Assembly: GCA_030042755.1 (NCBI GenBank)
Contig: JASHZC010000026.1
Span: 1 to 10,284, forward strand
Direction of reading: 5' to 3'
From: Vulcanimicrobiota bacterium
GTDB lineage: Bacteria; Eremiobacterota; Eremiobacteria; Baltobacterales; Baltobacteraceae
DNA length: 10,284 bases
The notes beneath the pieces were generated by a model, which was given only the letters and a program-made list of their open reading frames with translations, did no database searches and had not been told where the DNA came from. Position numbers and translations under genes: made by a program. This document shows, piece after piece, positions 1 through 6,405 of this stretch; the first letter of the stretch is position 1, and each line of letters begins with the position of its first letter.

Positions 1-296
1 GTCGTGCCGTTCATGTTGATCGAGTGCCATCGTTCGCCGTCGAAATACGTTCCGTCGCAGAGCGTTCCGGTGCAACGGTAGCTGGCGAAACGCAAGCCTT
101 GCGATTGCGTGCGAAGATCGACGGTTACACCGTTTTGCGTGAGGTGCGAAACGGACTCTAAATGCGCGCTCCACACCGGACCGCTCCGCTCGCGCATGTG
201 GGCGAGCAGTTCCGATAGGGAATCACGCGTCGGCGCGGTGCCGATTGTAAGCAAGCCGACCGCGAAGAGCAACGCGAGCCGCTTGGCGAAAGGCAT
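1..296 (-). CDS. Exported protein of unknown function, 3' part cut by the window edge
   Basis: Reading the minus strand from the ATG at 296 gives 98 codons with no stop before base 1, so the C-terminal part is missing. The N-terminus (MPFAKRLALLFAVGLLTIGT) is a Sec signal peptide: two basic residues, then a hydrophobic stretch to about residue 20. The mature part starts with a helical segment (RDSLSELLAHMRERSG) and goes on to a polar, beta-rich stretch with two cysteines (CTGTLC) and the end YFDGERWHSINMNGT. I do not recognise the family securely. The pattern of a short helix, a beta domain, a CxGxLCxGTYFDGER-like motif and export faintly recalls the N-terminal region of secreted retropepsin-like aspartyl proteases of uncultured bacteria, but no catalytic D-T/S-G is in the visible part. 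It diverges from the small gene at 301. No strong ribosome binding site is seen before the ATG. Confidence 0.6.
   Translation of the reverse strand, partial: MPFAKRLALLFAVGLLTIGTAPTRDSLSELLAHMRERSGPVWSAHLESVSHLTQNGVTVDLRTQSQGLRFASYRCTGTLCDGTYFDGERWHSINMNGT
289..293 (+). promoter_or_regulatory. Ribosome binding site deciding a GTG start
   Basis: AAAGG lies 7 bases before GTG 301 but only 1 base before ATG 295, which is too close for that ATG to be used. This favours GTG 301 as the start of the following small gene. Confidence 0.4.
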
Positions 297-300
297 GCTC

Positions 301-609
301 GTGGATTTCGAGTTGATCGACGCGTATCTTCTCACCGGATCGCCGCGCAAGCCTGACGTCATCGCTACGCTGCTCCAGAACCGCAGCCCGATTCCCTCGG
401 CGGCTGCGTTCTACGAGGGTATGCGGATGCTTGGCCCACGGACACCTGATTTGACCTTGGTTGCCTTACGCCTCGTGCTGGCCGGCAAGCGCGCCGACGA
501 CCGGCGTGTGGTGGAGTTGCGCGGGTATGCCGATAAGGCCCGCGCCGGCGGTGAGGGTTCGCAAGAGGCGCGTGAGGCGTACGCGCGTGCACTGGCTGAC
601 GGGGATTAA
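301..609 (+). CDS. Small hypothetical protein, soluble and helical
   Basis: This gene encodes 102 residues from GTG 301, or 104 from the in-frame ATG at 295; the AAAGG spacing supports GTG. No signal peptide, membrane segment or known motif is visible. The protein looks mostly alpha-helical, with a run of charged residues in the middle (AGKRADDRRVVELR) and an Ala/Arg/Glu-rich C-terminal helix (GSQEAREAYARALADGD). Third codon positions are strongly G/C, which supports coding in this frame over the overlapping minus-strand frame. It stands 40 bases before the DUF5666-like gene on the same strand, so it may be the first gene of the same transcript, but nothing in it points to wall recycling. Function unknown. 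Confidence 0.55.
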   Translation: MDFELIDAYLLTGSPRKPDVIATLLQNRSPIPSAAAFYEGMRMLGPRTPDLTLVALRLVLAGKRADDRRVVELRGYADKARAGGEGSQEAREAYARALADGD

Positions 610-649
610 CGCATTCGGAACGGAAACCGCACCGCGCCACGTTACGCTG

Positions 650-1009
650 ATGATGAGGAACGCCGCGTTGATCGTTGCTTTCGCAGGTCTAAGCTTTGCC
701 GTGCCGGCTTGGACCGCGCTCGCACAGACGGCTTCGCCCTCAGCCAACGTCTATCGTTCGCTCGAGTCCGGACGTCCGGTGCACGATGCCGGCGAGATTC
801 GGGGCCGGATCGAATCGGTCGACTATCCCGGCGGGACGTTGGTCGTGAGCAGCGGTAAGACGACGCGCGTCATCGCCGTCGTGCCGAGCACGACCATCTA
901 CCGCCACGGCGAGTATTCAACGCTCGCCGACCTGCGCCGCGGGCAGAAGGTTGACATTTCGGTGTACGAAGTCGGTGGACGCCTTGTCGCTCAAACCATT
1001 CGGATTTAG
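650..1009 (+). CDS. Small exported DUF5666-like protein
   Basis: The start is ATG 650, or the next codon ATG 653; the product is 119 or 118 residues. The N-terminus is a signal peptide (hydrophobic stretch, then WTALA followed by Q, a good signal peptidase I site near residue 25). The rest, from about residue 48, is one small beta domain: GEIRGRIESVDYPGGTLVV, then a VIAV strand, STTIYR, an A-D-L-x-x-G-Q-K-V-D segment, and a final GGRLVAQTIRI strand. This order (G-x-I/V, strand, T-x-I, L-x-x-G-x-x-V, G-x-L-x-A) is that of DUF5666 and similar OB-fold-like domains of exported proteins, whose role is unknown. It ends 4 bases before the preferred nagZ start, so it is probably cotranscribed with the recycling genes. 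Its location outside the cytoplasm separates it from the enzymes that follow. Confidence 0.7.
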   Translation: MMRNAALIVAFAGLSFAVPAWTALAQTASPSANVYRSLESGRPVHDAGEIRGRIESVDYPGGTLVVSSGKTTRVIAVVPSTTIYRHGEYSTLADLRRGQKVDISVYEVGGRLVAQTIRI

Positions 1010-1013
1010 CAGC

Positions 1014-2480
1014 GTGCAGGACGAGCTGCTTGCGCTCGCCGGTGGCGTGATCGTCACCGGTTTTCAGGGCGATTTGGACGTGCAAACCGAACGCGCGCTG
1101 AGACGTCTGCCGTTCGCCGGATACATCCTTTTTGCTCGCAACATGGAAGATGTTGCGCATGCGCACCGCGTGACCGATGCGCTGCGCGCCGGCATCGAGC
1201 CCTCGCCGATCGTTGCGATCGATCAGGAAGGCGGCCGCGTCACTCGTCTGCGCGGCGGCGTCGAGAACGTTCCGTCGATGATGGCGCTCGGCGCGGCCGG
1301 AGACGAGCAGCTCGCCCACGATGCCGGCGAGCAGATGGCGCACGACTTGCGGCGCGCAGGGTGCACGCTCGACTTCGCGCCGGTCCTCGATCTCGCGCTC
1401 GAGGCGCGCAATACGGTCATCGGCGTGCGTTCGTTCGGAACGTCGCCCGATTTGGTCGCCAGAATTGCCGGTGCGTTTGCGCGTGGGCTCATGCGCGGCG
1501 GCATCACACCGGCGTTCAAGCACTTTCCCGGCCACGGTGCTACGGAATTCGACACCCACCTGGGAGCGGCGCGCCTTGATTCCGACGAGCGCACATTGCG
1601 CGAGCGAGACATGGCGCCGTTCCGGGCATGCGCGTGGGATGACGCGACGATCATGGCCGCACACGTTGCCGTGCCCGCGCTCGATGGAGATCGCCCGGCC
1701 TCGATCTCGCGGGTGATGTTGACCGGGATCTTGCGCGACCAGTGGCACTTTGGTGGCGTGTGCTTCACGGACTGCATGCAAATGGACGCGATCGCCGCCG
1801 GCGTCGGCACGGTTCGTGGCGTCATCGAGGCGCTTGCCGCCGGCGCAGATTGCGCGCTCATCAGTCACGATCCCGATCTGGCGTACGAAGCCGCGGTGCA
1901 TCTTGCAAAGGCCGTCGAAACCGGCCAGCTTTCGATCGAACGGCTGCGCGAAGCGCACGAACGCGTGATGCGTCTGCGCCGCCGCGCTAGCGCTGCCGCG
2001 GATCTGGATGCGATTGCGCCACATCCCGGCATCGGGCGACGCATCGCTCGCACCGCGGTAACGCTCGTGCGCGGAGAACCACGGGCCGATGCAACGGCCG
2101 ACATCGCCGTCATCTTCGGGCAGGGCTCTCTCGCGGTTAACGCGCCCGCACTCCTCGAGCGGCGCATCGCGCCCGATGCGCCGGATGCGGCGTGCGACGA
2201 ATTGCTCGCTGCCGTTCGCGCGTCCAATCGCCGGCCGGTCGTGCTTTCGTATCGCGCGCATCTCAATCCAAGCCAAGCGCGGGCGATCGGCGCGATACTC
2301 TCCGTGGCGCCGGACGCGATGGTCGTCTCGACCGGCGAGCCGTACGATCTGCCGCTCTTTACGTCCGCGCGCCACGTGCTCGCGTGTTACGGCAACGAAG
2401 AGGTCAGTCTTGCAGGGCTTGCAGACGTCATTTTCGGAGGCTCACCGGCTCAAGGCACGTTACCGATTGCACTCGCATAA
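1014..2480 (+). CDS. nagZ: Beta-N-acetylglucosaminidase (GH3, NagZ type), cytoplasmic
   Basis: NagZ removes the non-reducing GlcNAc from GlcNAc-(anhydro)MurNAc peptides. The product is 488 residues from GTG 1014, chosen because NagZ proteins begin a few residues before the A-G-x-x-x-x-G-F stretch; GTG 975, TTG 984 and TTG 951 are open upstream in frame but would overlap the previous gene. Seen in order: LFARN near 40, AIDQEGGRVTRL near 68-79, the signature KHFPGHG at 169-175, the Asp-x-His dyad of the GH3 acid/base loop as DTH at 180-182, and the nucleophile Asp253 in FTDCMQM, where many homologues have SDDLxM. A C-terminal domain of about 140 residues follows the barrel, as in the longer two-domain Bacillus NagZ and unlike the roughly 340-residue E. 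coli enzyme. No signal peptide is seen, so it should act in the cytoplasm, unlike the Bacillus enzyme. The next gene starts inside its end. Confidence 0.93.
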   Translation: MQDELLALAGGVIVTGFQGDLDVQTERALRRLPFAGYILFARNMEDVAHAHRVTDALRAGIEPSPIVAIDQEGGRVTRLRGGVENVPSMMALGAAGDEQLAHDAGEQMAHDLRRAGCTLDFAPVLDLALEARNTVIGVRSFGTSPDLVARIAGAFARGLMRGGITPAFKHFPGHGATEFDTHLGAARLDSDERTLRERDMAPFRACAWDDATIMAAHVAVPALDGDRPASISRVMLTGILRDQWHFGGVCFTDCMQMDAIAAGVGTVRGVIEALAAGADCALISHDPDLAYEAAVHLAKAVETGQLSIERLREAHERVMRLRRRASAAADLDAIAPHPGIGRRIARTAVTLVRGEPRADATADIAVIFGQGSLAVNAPALLERRIAPDAPDAACDELLAAVRASNRRPVVLSYRAHLNPSQARAIGAILSVAPDAMVVSTGEPYDLPLFTSARHVLACYGNEEVSLAGLADVIFGGSPAQGTLPIALA

Positions 2481-3498
2481 GGCGCGTATCGACGAGGTAC
2501 TGCGCGGCGCGCTCGGGCGGCGGTTCACCGCTGCAGCGGCGCGCGTCGAACGCGGCGGCAGGTTGGTCTACGAAGAAGCTTTTGGCACGACGCGTCTCGA
2601 TGGGACGCAGCAAGCGGCGTACGTCGATACGCGCTTCGACCTGGCATCGCTGACCAAGCTATTCGTTTCAACACTTGCGTTGCGCCTGGTTGCGAGCGGG
2701 AAGATCGAACTGCACGATCCTCTGCTCGCATGGGTTCCGGAGTGGAAGAATACCGAGCATGCGCCGATCACGCTTGCGATGCTGCTCTCGCACACATCGG
2801 GCATGCATTCGGGCGCCGATTACCGCGAACTGCTCGATTGCGACGTTGCGGTGTTTGCGCTGCAGCGGCCGCTTTGCGCTCGTCCCGCATCGCGCGTCGT
2901 CTACAGCGATTTGGGATTGATTGCACTGGGTGTGATTCTCGAGCGGATCGAATCTCGCTCGCTGGCATCGCAAATCGCAGAGTTTGGGCGCGCGACGCTG
3001 TCGTTCAATCCCGGCGCGACCGAACGCGAGGCGATTCCTGCGACCGAGGATGATGGTTGGAGGGGGCGCGTACAGGGATACGTCCACGACGAAAAAGCGT
3101 ATCTTATGTATGGCATCGCCGGCCACGCGGGGCTCTTCGGCACGGCCGCCGACGTTGCGAACTTGACCGAGGTTTATCTGGGCGCGATTCATCGACGGTC
3201 GCACGGTCTGTTGACGAATGACCTCGCGCGTCTCGCAGTGCAATGCGCTGCCGACGATCCCGTGCTCCGCCGCGGCCTCGGTTGGGCGCTGAAGACGACC
3301 GATGAGAATTCGTGCGGAGCGCTGTTTGGTGCCAACAGTTTCGGTCACACGGGATTCACGGGTACGTGCGTCTGGGCGGACCCGGATCGCGATCTGCAGG
3401 CCGTCTTGCTCACGAACGCCGTCTACTTCGGTCGTACGGATTCCCGCCCGCTGCGAGCGGCGTTTTACGACGCGGTCATCGAAACGTACGGAACATGA
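2467..3498 (+). CDS. Serine hydrolase of the beta-lactamase/PBP4* fold, probable N-acetylmuramoyl-L-alanine amidase (AmiE-like)
   Basis: The product is 343 residues from TTG 2467, which overlaps the nagZ stop by 14 bases and has AAGG 10 bases upstream; no ATG or GTG lies near a sensible start, so the start is uncertain. The three active-site motifs of class C beta-lactamase-type hydrolases are all present: SLTK at 61-64 (Ser61 nucleophile, Lys64), YSD at 146-148, and HTG at 294-296 in place of KTG. The family segments LLSHTSGMHSG (106-116) and GIAGHAGLFGTAADVANL (216-233) are also clear. No signal peptide is seen. In Bacillus subtilis, AmiE of this family is encoded beside NagZ and cuts the lactyl-amide bond between MurNAc and the peptide. 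The position here, between nagZ and anmK, points to the same job on anhydroMurNAc peptides. The exact bond cut is inferred; an esterase or peptidase of the same fold cannot be excluded. Confidence 0.85.
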   Translation: MHSHKARIDEVLRGALGRRFTAAAARVERGGRLVYEEAFGTTRLDGTQQAAYVDTRFDLASLTKLFVSTLALRLVASGKIELHDPLLAWVPEWKNTEHAPITLAMLLSHTSGMHSGADYRELLDCDVAVFALQRPLCARPASRVVYSDLGLIALGVILERIESRSLASQIAEFGRATLSFNPGATEREAIPATEDDGWRGRVQGYVHDEKAYLMYGIAGHAGLFGTAADVANLTEVYLGAIHRRSHGLLTNDLARLAVQCAADDPVLRRGLGWALKTTDENSCGALFGANSFGHTGFTGTCVWADPDRDLQAVLLTNAVYFGRTDSRPLRAAFYDAVIETYGT

Positions 3499-4646
3499 TT
3501 GCGATCGGATTGATGAGCGGCACGTCGCTCGACGGCATCGACGCTGCGCTGGTTCGGATCGTTCCGAGAGGCGCGGGCTACACGGTCGAACTTCTGAACT
3601 TCGTTACGACGCCGTTTGAAGCCGATCTCGAACGGCGTTTGCGTAACGTGCTCCCGCCGAACGCGGGGACGGCTGCACAGATCGCGGACGTGCACCACCG
3701 GCTCGGATCGGCGTTTGCGCGAGCTGCACATTCGGTAGCCGGTGCCCTACGTGTGGACTACATCGCGTCGCACGGGCAAACGATTTATCACGATGGCGCA
3801 GCGCACGAAACGATGCAGGTCGGCGATGCATTCGTCATTCGCGAAGCAATGAACACCACCGTGTGTTACGATTTTCGCAGTGCCGACTGTGCGGCCGGAG
3901 GGACCGGCGCGCCACTCGTTCCGTACGTCGACGCGATCTTACTCGGCGATCCCCAGGAGGATCGCGTCGCGCTCAACATCGGCGGCATCGCGAACATGAC
4001 CGCGCTGCCGCACGCCTGCACGAGCAACGACGTGCTGGCGTTCGATTCTGGACCAGGGGTGATGTTGATCGACGCGTTCGTGCGCGAGCGTAGCAATGGA
4101 CGTCAGACGTATGACCTCGACGGCGCTCTGGCGAGCGCCGGAACGCCCGATCGCGCGCTCGTGAACGCGATGCTCTCGGATCCATATTTCACGATTTCAT
4201 CGCCGAAATCGACCGGCCGCGAACGGTTTGGAGCGCAATTCCTCGAGTCTCATCGCGCCGCACTCGACCGTCTGTCGATGGAAGACGGCTGCGCGACGCT
4301 CACCGAACTGACGGCCGTTTCGGTCGCCGAAGCGATCGAATCGATGCGCATGTCCGCTGCGCGGGTTCTCTGTAGCGGAGGCGGAGCAGAAAACCCCGCG
4401 CTAATGCGGCGGTTGGCCGCACGGCTTCCGGCGGCGCGCGTCGAACCGATTGAAGCAGTCGGGATACGCGGCGCTGCGAAGGAAGCGATGGCGTTCGCCC
4501 TACTTGGATACGAAACGTTGCGTGAACGCGCGGCCAACGTGCCGCGCGCGACCGGCGCGTCGCGCGCGGTACCGCTCGGAGCGATCGCGCCGTTTTCATT
4601 GCGAACGCTGATGGCGGAGGTGGATGCAGAGTGTCAATCATCGTAG
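3495..4646 (+). CDS. anmK: Anhydro-N-acetylmuramic acid kinase AnmK
   Basis: AnmK hydrolyses the 1,6-anhydro bond of anhydroMurNAc and phosphorylates O6 with ATP, giving MurNAc-6-phosphate. The ATG overlaps the previous stop in ATGA, and the product is 383 residues. The sugar-kinase fold motifs are complete: GLMSGTSLDGID at 5-16 (phosphate binding), SHGQT at 92-96, GGTGAPLVPYVD at 135-146, NIGGIANMT at 161-169 and FDSGPG at 183-188. Asp184 probably corresponds to the catalytic aspartate. GASRAVPLG near the end is the usual AnmK C-terminus; about 20 residues follow it (to AECQSS), making it a little longer than the typical 370 or so, and these overlap the next gene. AnmK is used where lytic transglycosylases produce anhydro-sugars, which suggests a diderm. 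Its product is the substrate of MurQ, two genes on. Confidence 0.96.
   Translation: MIAIGLMSGTSLDGIDAALVRIVPRGAGYTVELLNFVTTPFEADLERRLRNVLPPNAGTAAQIADVHHRLGSAFARAAHSVAGALRVDYIASHGQTIYHDGAAHETMQVGDAFVIREAMNTTVCYDFRSADCAAGGTGAPLVPYVDAILLGDPQEDRVALNIGGIANMTALPHACTSNDVLAFDSGPGVMLIDAFVRERSNGRQTYDLDGALASAGTPDRALVNAMLSDPYFTISSPKSTGRERFGAQFLESHRAALDRLSMEDGCATLTELTAVSVAEAIESMRMSAARVLCSGGGAENPALMRRLAARLPAARVEPIEAVGIRGAAKEAMAFALLGYETLRERAANVPRATGASRAVPLGAIAPFSLRTLMAEVDAECQSS
4616..4620 (+). promoter_or_regulatory. Shine-Dalgarno site for the sugar kinase gene
   Basis: A perfect GGAGG inside the end of anmK lies 10 bases before GTG 4631. It supports this GTG start even though the two genes then overlap by 16 bases. 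Confidence 0.6.
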
Positions 4647-5527
4647 GCGTCGATGCGGGAGGTACCGCGATCGAATGCCTGGTCGAGCGGCCCGAGGGGC
4701 TCGTTCGCACGCGCGGCGAGGCTGCCAATGCGCGCACCGCGGGTGTGGATCTCGCCGCGGAGCGGATTGCGCAGACCGTGCGGTCGACGCTCGACGGTCC
4801 CGGGCCGGACGCGGTCGCAGTTGGAGCGGCCGGCGCCGGGGACCCTGCGGTGATGCACGCGCTCGAGCGCGCGTTGCGCGCGTATTTTCCGAACGCCGCG
4901 CTCGCGGTGTACGACGATGCGGCGATTGCGCTGCGCGCGGCAGTTCCGCGCGGCGACGGTATCGTGCTGATTGCCGGTACGGGATCGATCGCATACGCCA
5001 ACGTCGGAGGCGTCGCATACCGCGCAGGCGGGTATGGATACTTGCTCGGCGACGACGGCTCCGGGTTTTCGATCGGTCGTTCGGCAATTGCGAGCGTCCT
5101 GCGCAGTTACGATGGCCGAATTCCACGCGAACCGCTCTTCGAAGCGATCGAGGCGCGCCTAGGCGCAACCGATGCGCAGTCTCTCCTGTCGAGCGTCTAC
5201 AACTCGAAAGACAAGGTTGCGACGGTTGCGTCCGTAGCCCCGCTGGCGATCGAACGCGCGAGCGCGGGCGAGCGCGTCGCGACGAAAATCGTGCAAACGG
5301 CTGCGTCTGAGCTCGTCGATTTGCTCAAGGCACTCGTGCGCATGGCGCAGGCCGGTTCGAAGGAACTTCCACTCGCTCTGTATGGCGGGCTCTTTGTGGA
5401 GAATTCACTGTTGACGTTTCTCGTTGAGACGCGGCTAAGCGCCGATCTGCCGTTGCTTTCGCCGGTGAAGGCGATGCCCTCGCCGGCGCATGGTGCGCTC
5501 GAACTCGCGCGAGGGCTCTTGCAATGA
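4631..5527 (+). CDS. BadF/BadG/BcrA/BcrD-type aminosugar kinase (probable N-acetylglucosamine kinase)
   Basis: The gene starts at GTG 4631 behind a GGAGG and encodes 298 residues. It is an ASKHA-fold kinase: phosphate-1 loop GVDAGGT at 6-12, GAAGAGDP at 65-72, the acidic YDDAAIAL at 94-101, phosphate-2 loop AGTGS at 115-119, the family signature GGYGYLLGDDGSG at 133-145, and the adenosine-motif region LYGGLF at 250-255. In this family the closest functional types are eukaryote-like GlcNAc kinase and Clostridium MurK, which accepts both MurNAc and GlcNAc. Here the free GlcNAc released by NagZ needs a kinase to become GlcNAc-6-phosphate, so GlcNAc is the likely main substrate. MurNAc is possible too, but AnmK already covers the anhydro form. 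It overlaps anmK by 16 bases and murQ by 4. The substrate is inferred from context. Confidence 0.85.
   Translation: MSIIVGVDAGGTAIECLVERPEGLVRTRGEAANARTAGVDLAAERIAQTVRSTLDGPGPDAVAVGAAGAGDPAVMHALERALRAYFPNAALAVYDDAAIALRAAVPRGDGIVLIAGTGSIAYANVGGVAYRAGGYGYLLGDDGSGFSIGRSAIASVLRSYDGRIPREPLFEAIEARLGATDAQSLLSSVYNSKDKVATVASVAPLAIERASAGERVATKIVQTAASELVDLLKALVRMAQAGSKELPLALYGGLFVENSLLTFLVETRLSADLPLLSPVKAMPSPAHGALELARGLLQ
5511..5515 (+). promoter_or_regulatory. Shine-Dalgarno site for murQ
   Basis: GAGGG within the end of the kinase gene lies 8 bases before the murQ ATG at 5524, supporting that start. Confidence 0.5.
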
Positions 5528-6405
5528 GCGAATCGTTGCCTCCCACCGAGCTGCGCCAAGCACGCAGCGCTGGGCTTGATTTGCTTGAAACGCGGGAGCT
5601 CGTCGAGGTCATCGTACGCGATCAGGAGGAAGCGGTCGCCGCGGTGATTGCAAGAACGAGAGAAATTGCGCGCGCCGTCGACGGCATTGCATCGCGCCTT
5701 GCTCGCGGCGGACGACTGCATTACATCGGAGCCGGAACCAGCGGCCGATTAGGTGTCCTCGACGCATCCGAGATGCCGCCCACTTTCGGGACACCAAGGG
5801 ATTTGGTGTGCGCGCACATCGCCGGAGGCGAGCGCGCGTTGCGTAACGCGATCGAGGGCGCGGAGGACGACGCGCAGGCAGGAGCCGCGGAGATGCGCGG
5901 TCACGTCGGTCCGTACGACGCGGTAATCGGGATATCGGCGAGCGGCGGCGCGCCGTATGTCGTCGCCGCCCTTGAGGTCGCCCGTGAGGCAGGCGCGCTG
6001 ACCGTCGCAATTACGAGCAGCGAATCGTCGGAGCTGACGCGCGTGGCCGAGGAAGCCATCGCGCTCTCTACGGGGCCGGAAGTACTGACCGGTTCCACGC
6101 GTCTCAAAGCCGGTACCGCGCAAAAAGTGACGTTGAACGCGATCTCCACGGCAGTGATGGTGCGGCTTGGCAAGGTGTATGACAACCTAATGATCGATGT
6201 CGTCGCAACCAACGCGAAGTTGCGTGGGCGTGCGTTGCGCCTCGTTCGGACGCTAACCGGAGCCGACGAGGAGCGGGCTCAGGCAGCCCTGGCGGCGGGC
6301 GAAGGGAGCGTCAAAGTCGCCGTGGTGATGCTGGTCCGCGGCGTGGGTGCCCACGAAGCGCGGGCCCTGCTCGACGACGTTTCGACATTACGATCGCTTC
6401 TGTGA
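5524..6405 (+). CDS. murQ: N-acetylmuramic acid 6-phosphate etherase MurQ
   Basis: MurQ cleaves the D-lactyl ether of MurNAc-6-phosphate, giving GlcNAc-6-phosphate and D-lactate. The start is an ATG in an ATGA overlap with the kinase gene. The 293 residues match the usual length near 300. The SIS-domain signature is nearly textbook: YIGAGTSGRLGVLDASEMPP from 67, GISASGGAPYV at 136-146, TGSTRLKAGTAQK at 189-201, then NAISTAVMVRLGKVYDNLM. Glu83 (in DASE) and Glu114 (in EGAEDD) fall at the positions of the two glutamates that I recall as essential in E. coli MurQ. A C-terminal helical segment (about 230-293) completes the fold. It directly follows AnmK in the pathway and lies two genes after it. 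The stop overlaps the next start in GTGA. Confidence 0.97.
   Translation: MSESLPPTELRQARSAGLDLLETRELVEVIVRDQEEAVAAVIARTREIARAVDGIASRLARGGRLHYIGAGTSGRLGVLDASEMPPTFGTPRDLVCAHIAGGERALRNAIEGAEDDAQAGAAEMRGHVGPYDAVIGISASGGAPYVVAALEVAREAGALTVAITSSESSELTRVAEEAIALSTGPEVLTGSTRLKAGTAQKVTLNAISTAVMVRLGKVYDNLMIDVVATNAKLRGRALRLVRTLTGADEERAQAALAAGEGSVKVAVVMLVRGVGAHEARALLDDVSTLRSLL

Noticed and set aside
323..350. Possible minus-strand promoter: TTGCGC (350-345) and GATACG (328-323), 16 bases apart
   Set aside because: Each box matches the consensus at only about three of six positions, and such matches are common by chance. The position before the minus-strand gene is suitable, but the evidence is too thin for a feature.
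365..640. Minus-strand frame opposite the small gene at 301-609
   Set aside because: Its product is a Pro/Arg/His-rich sequence. The plus frame has a ribosome binding site, better codon use and the strand of the genes that follow.
610..649. Possible promoter before the DUF5666-like gene
   Set aside because: The 40 bases contain no convincing -35/-10 pair, and the upstream gene on the same strand could supply the transcript.
870..2375. Long minus-strand open frame (501 codons) opposite the DUF5666-like gene and nagZ
   Set aside because: It is antisense to a certain GH3 enzyme. Its translation is an Arg/His/Ala-rich low-information sequence without motifs, as expected from a high-GC shadow frame.
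4646..4646. Frameshift between anmK and the kinase, suggested by their overlap
   Set aside because: AnmK has its full motif set and its usual C-terminal GASRAVPLG, and the kinase has its own GGAGG and a complete N-terminal phosphate loop. The 16-base overlap is a normal gene junction.
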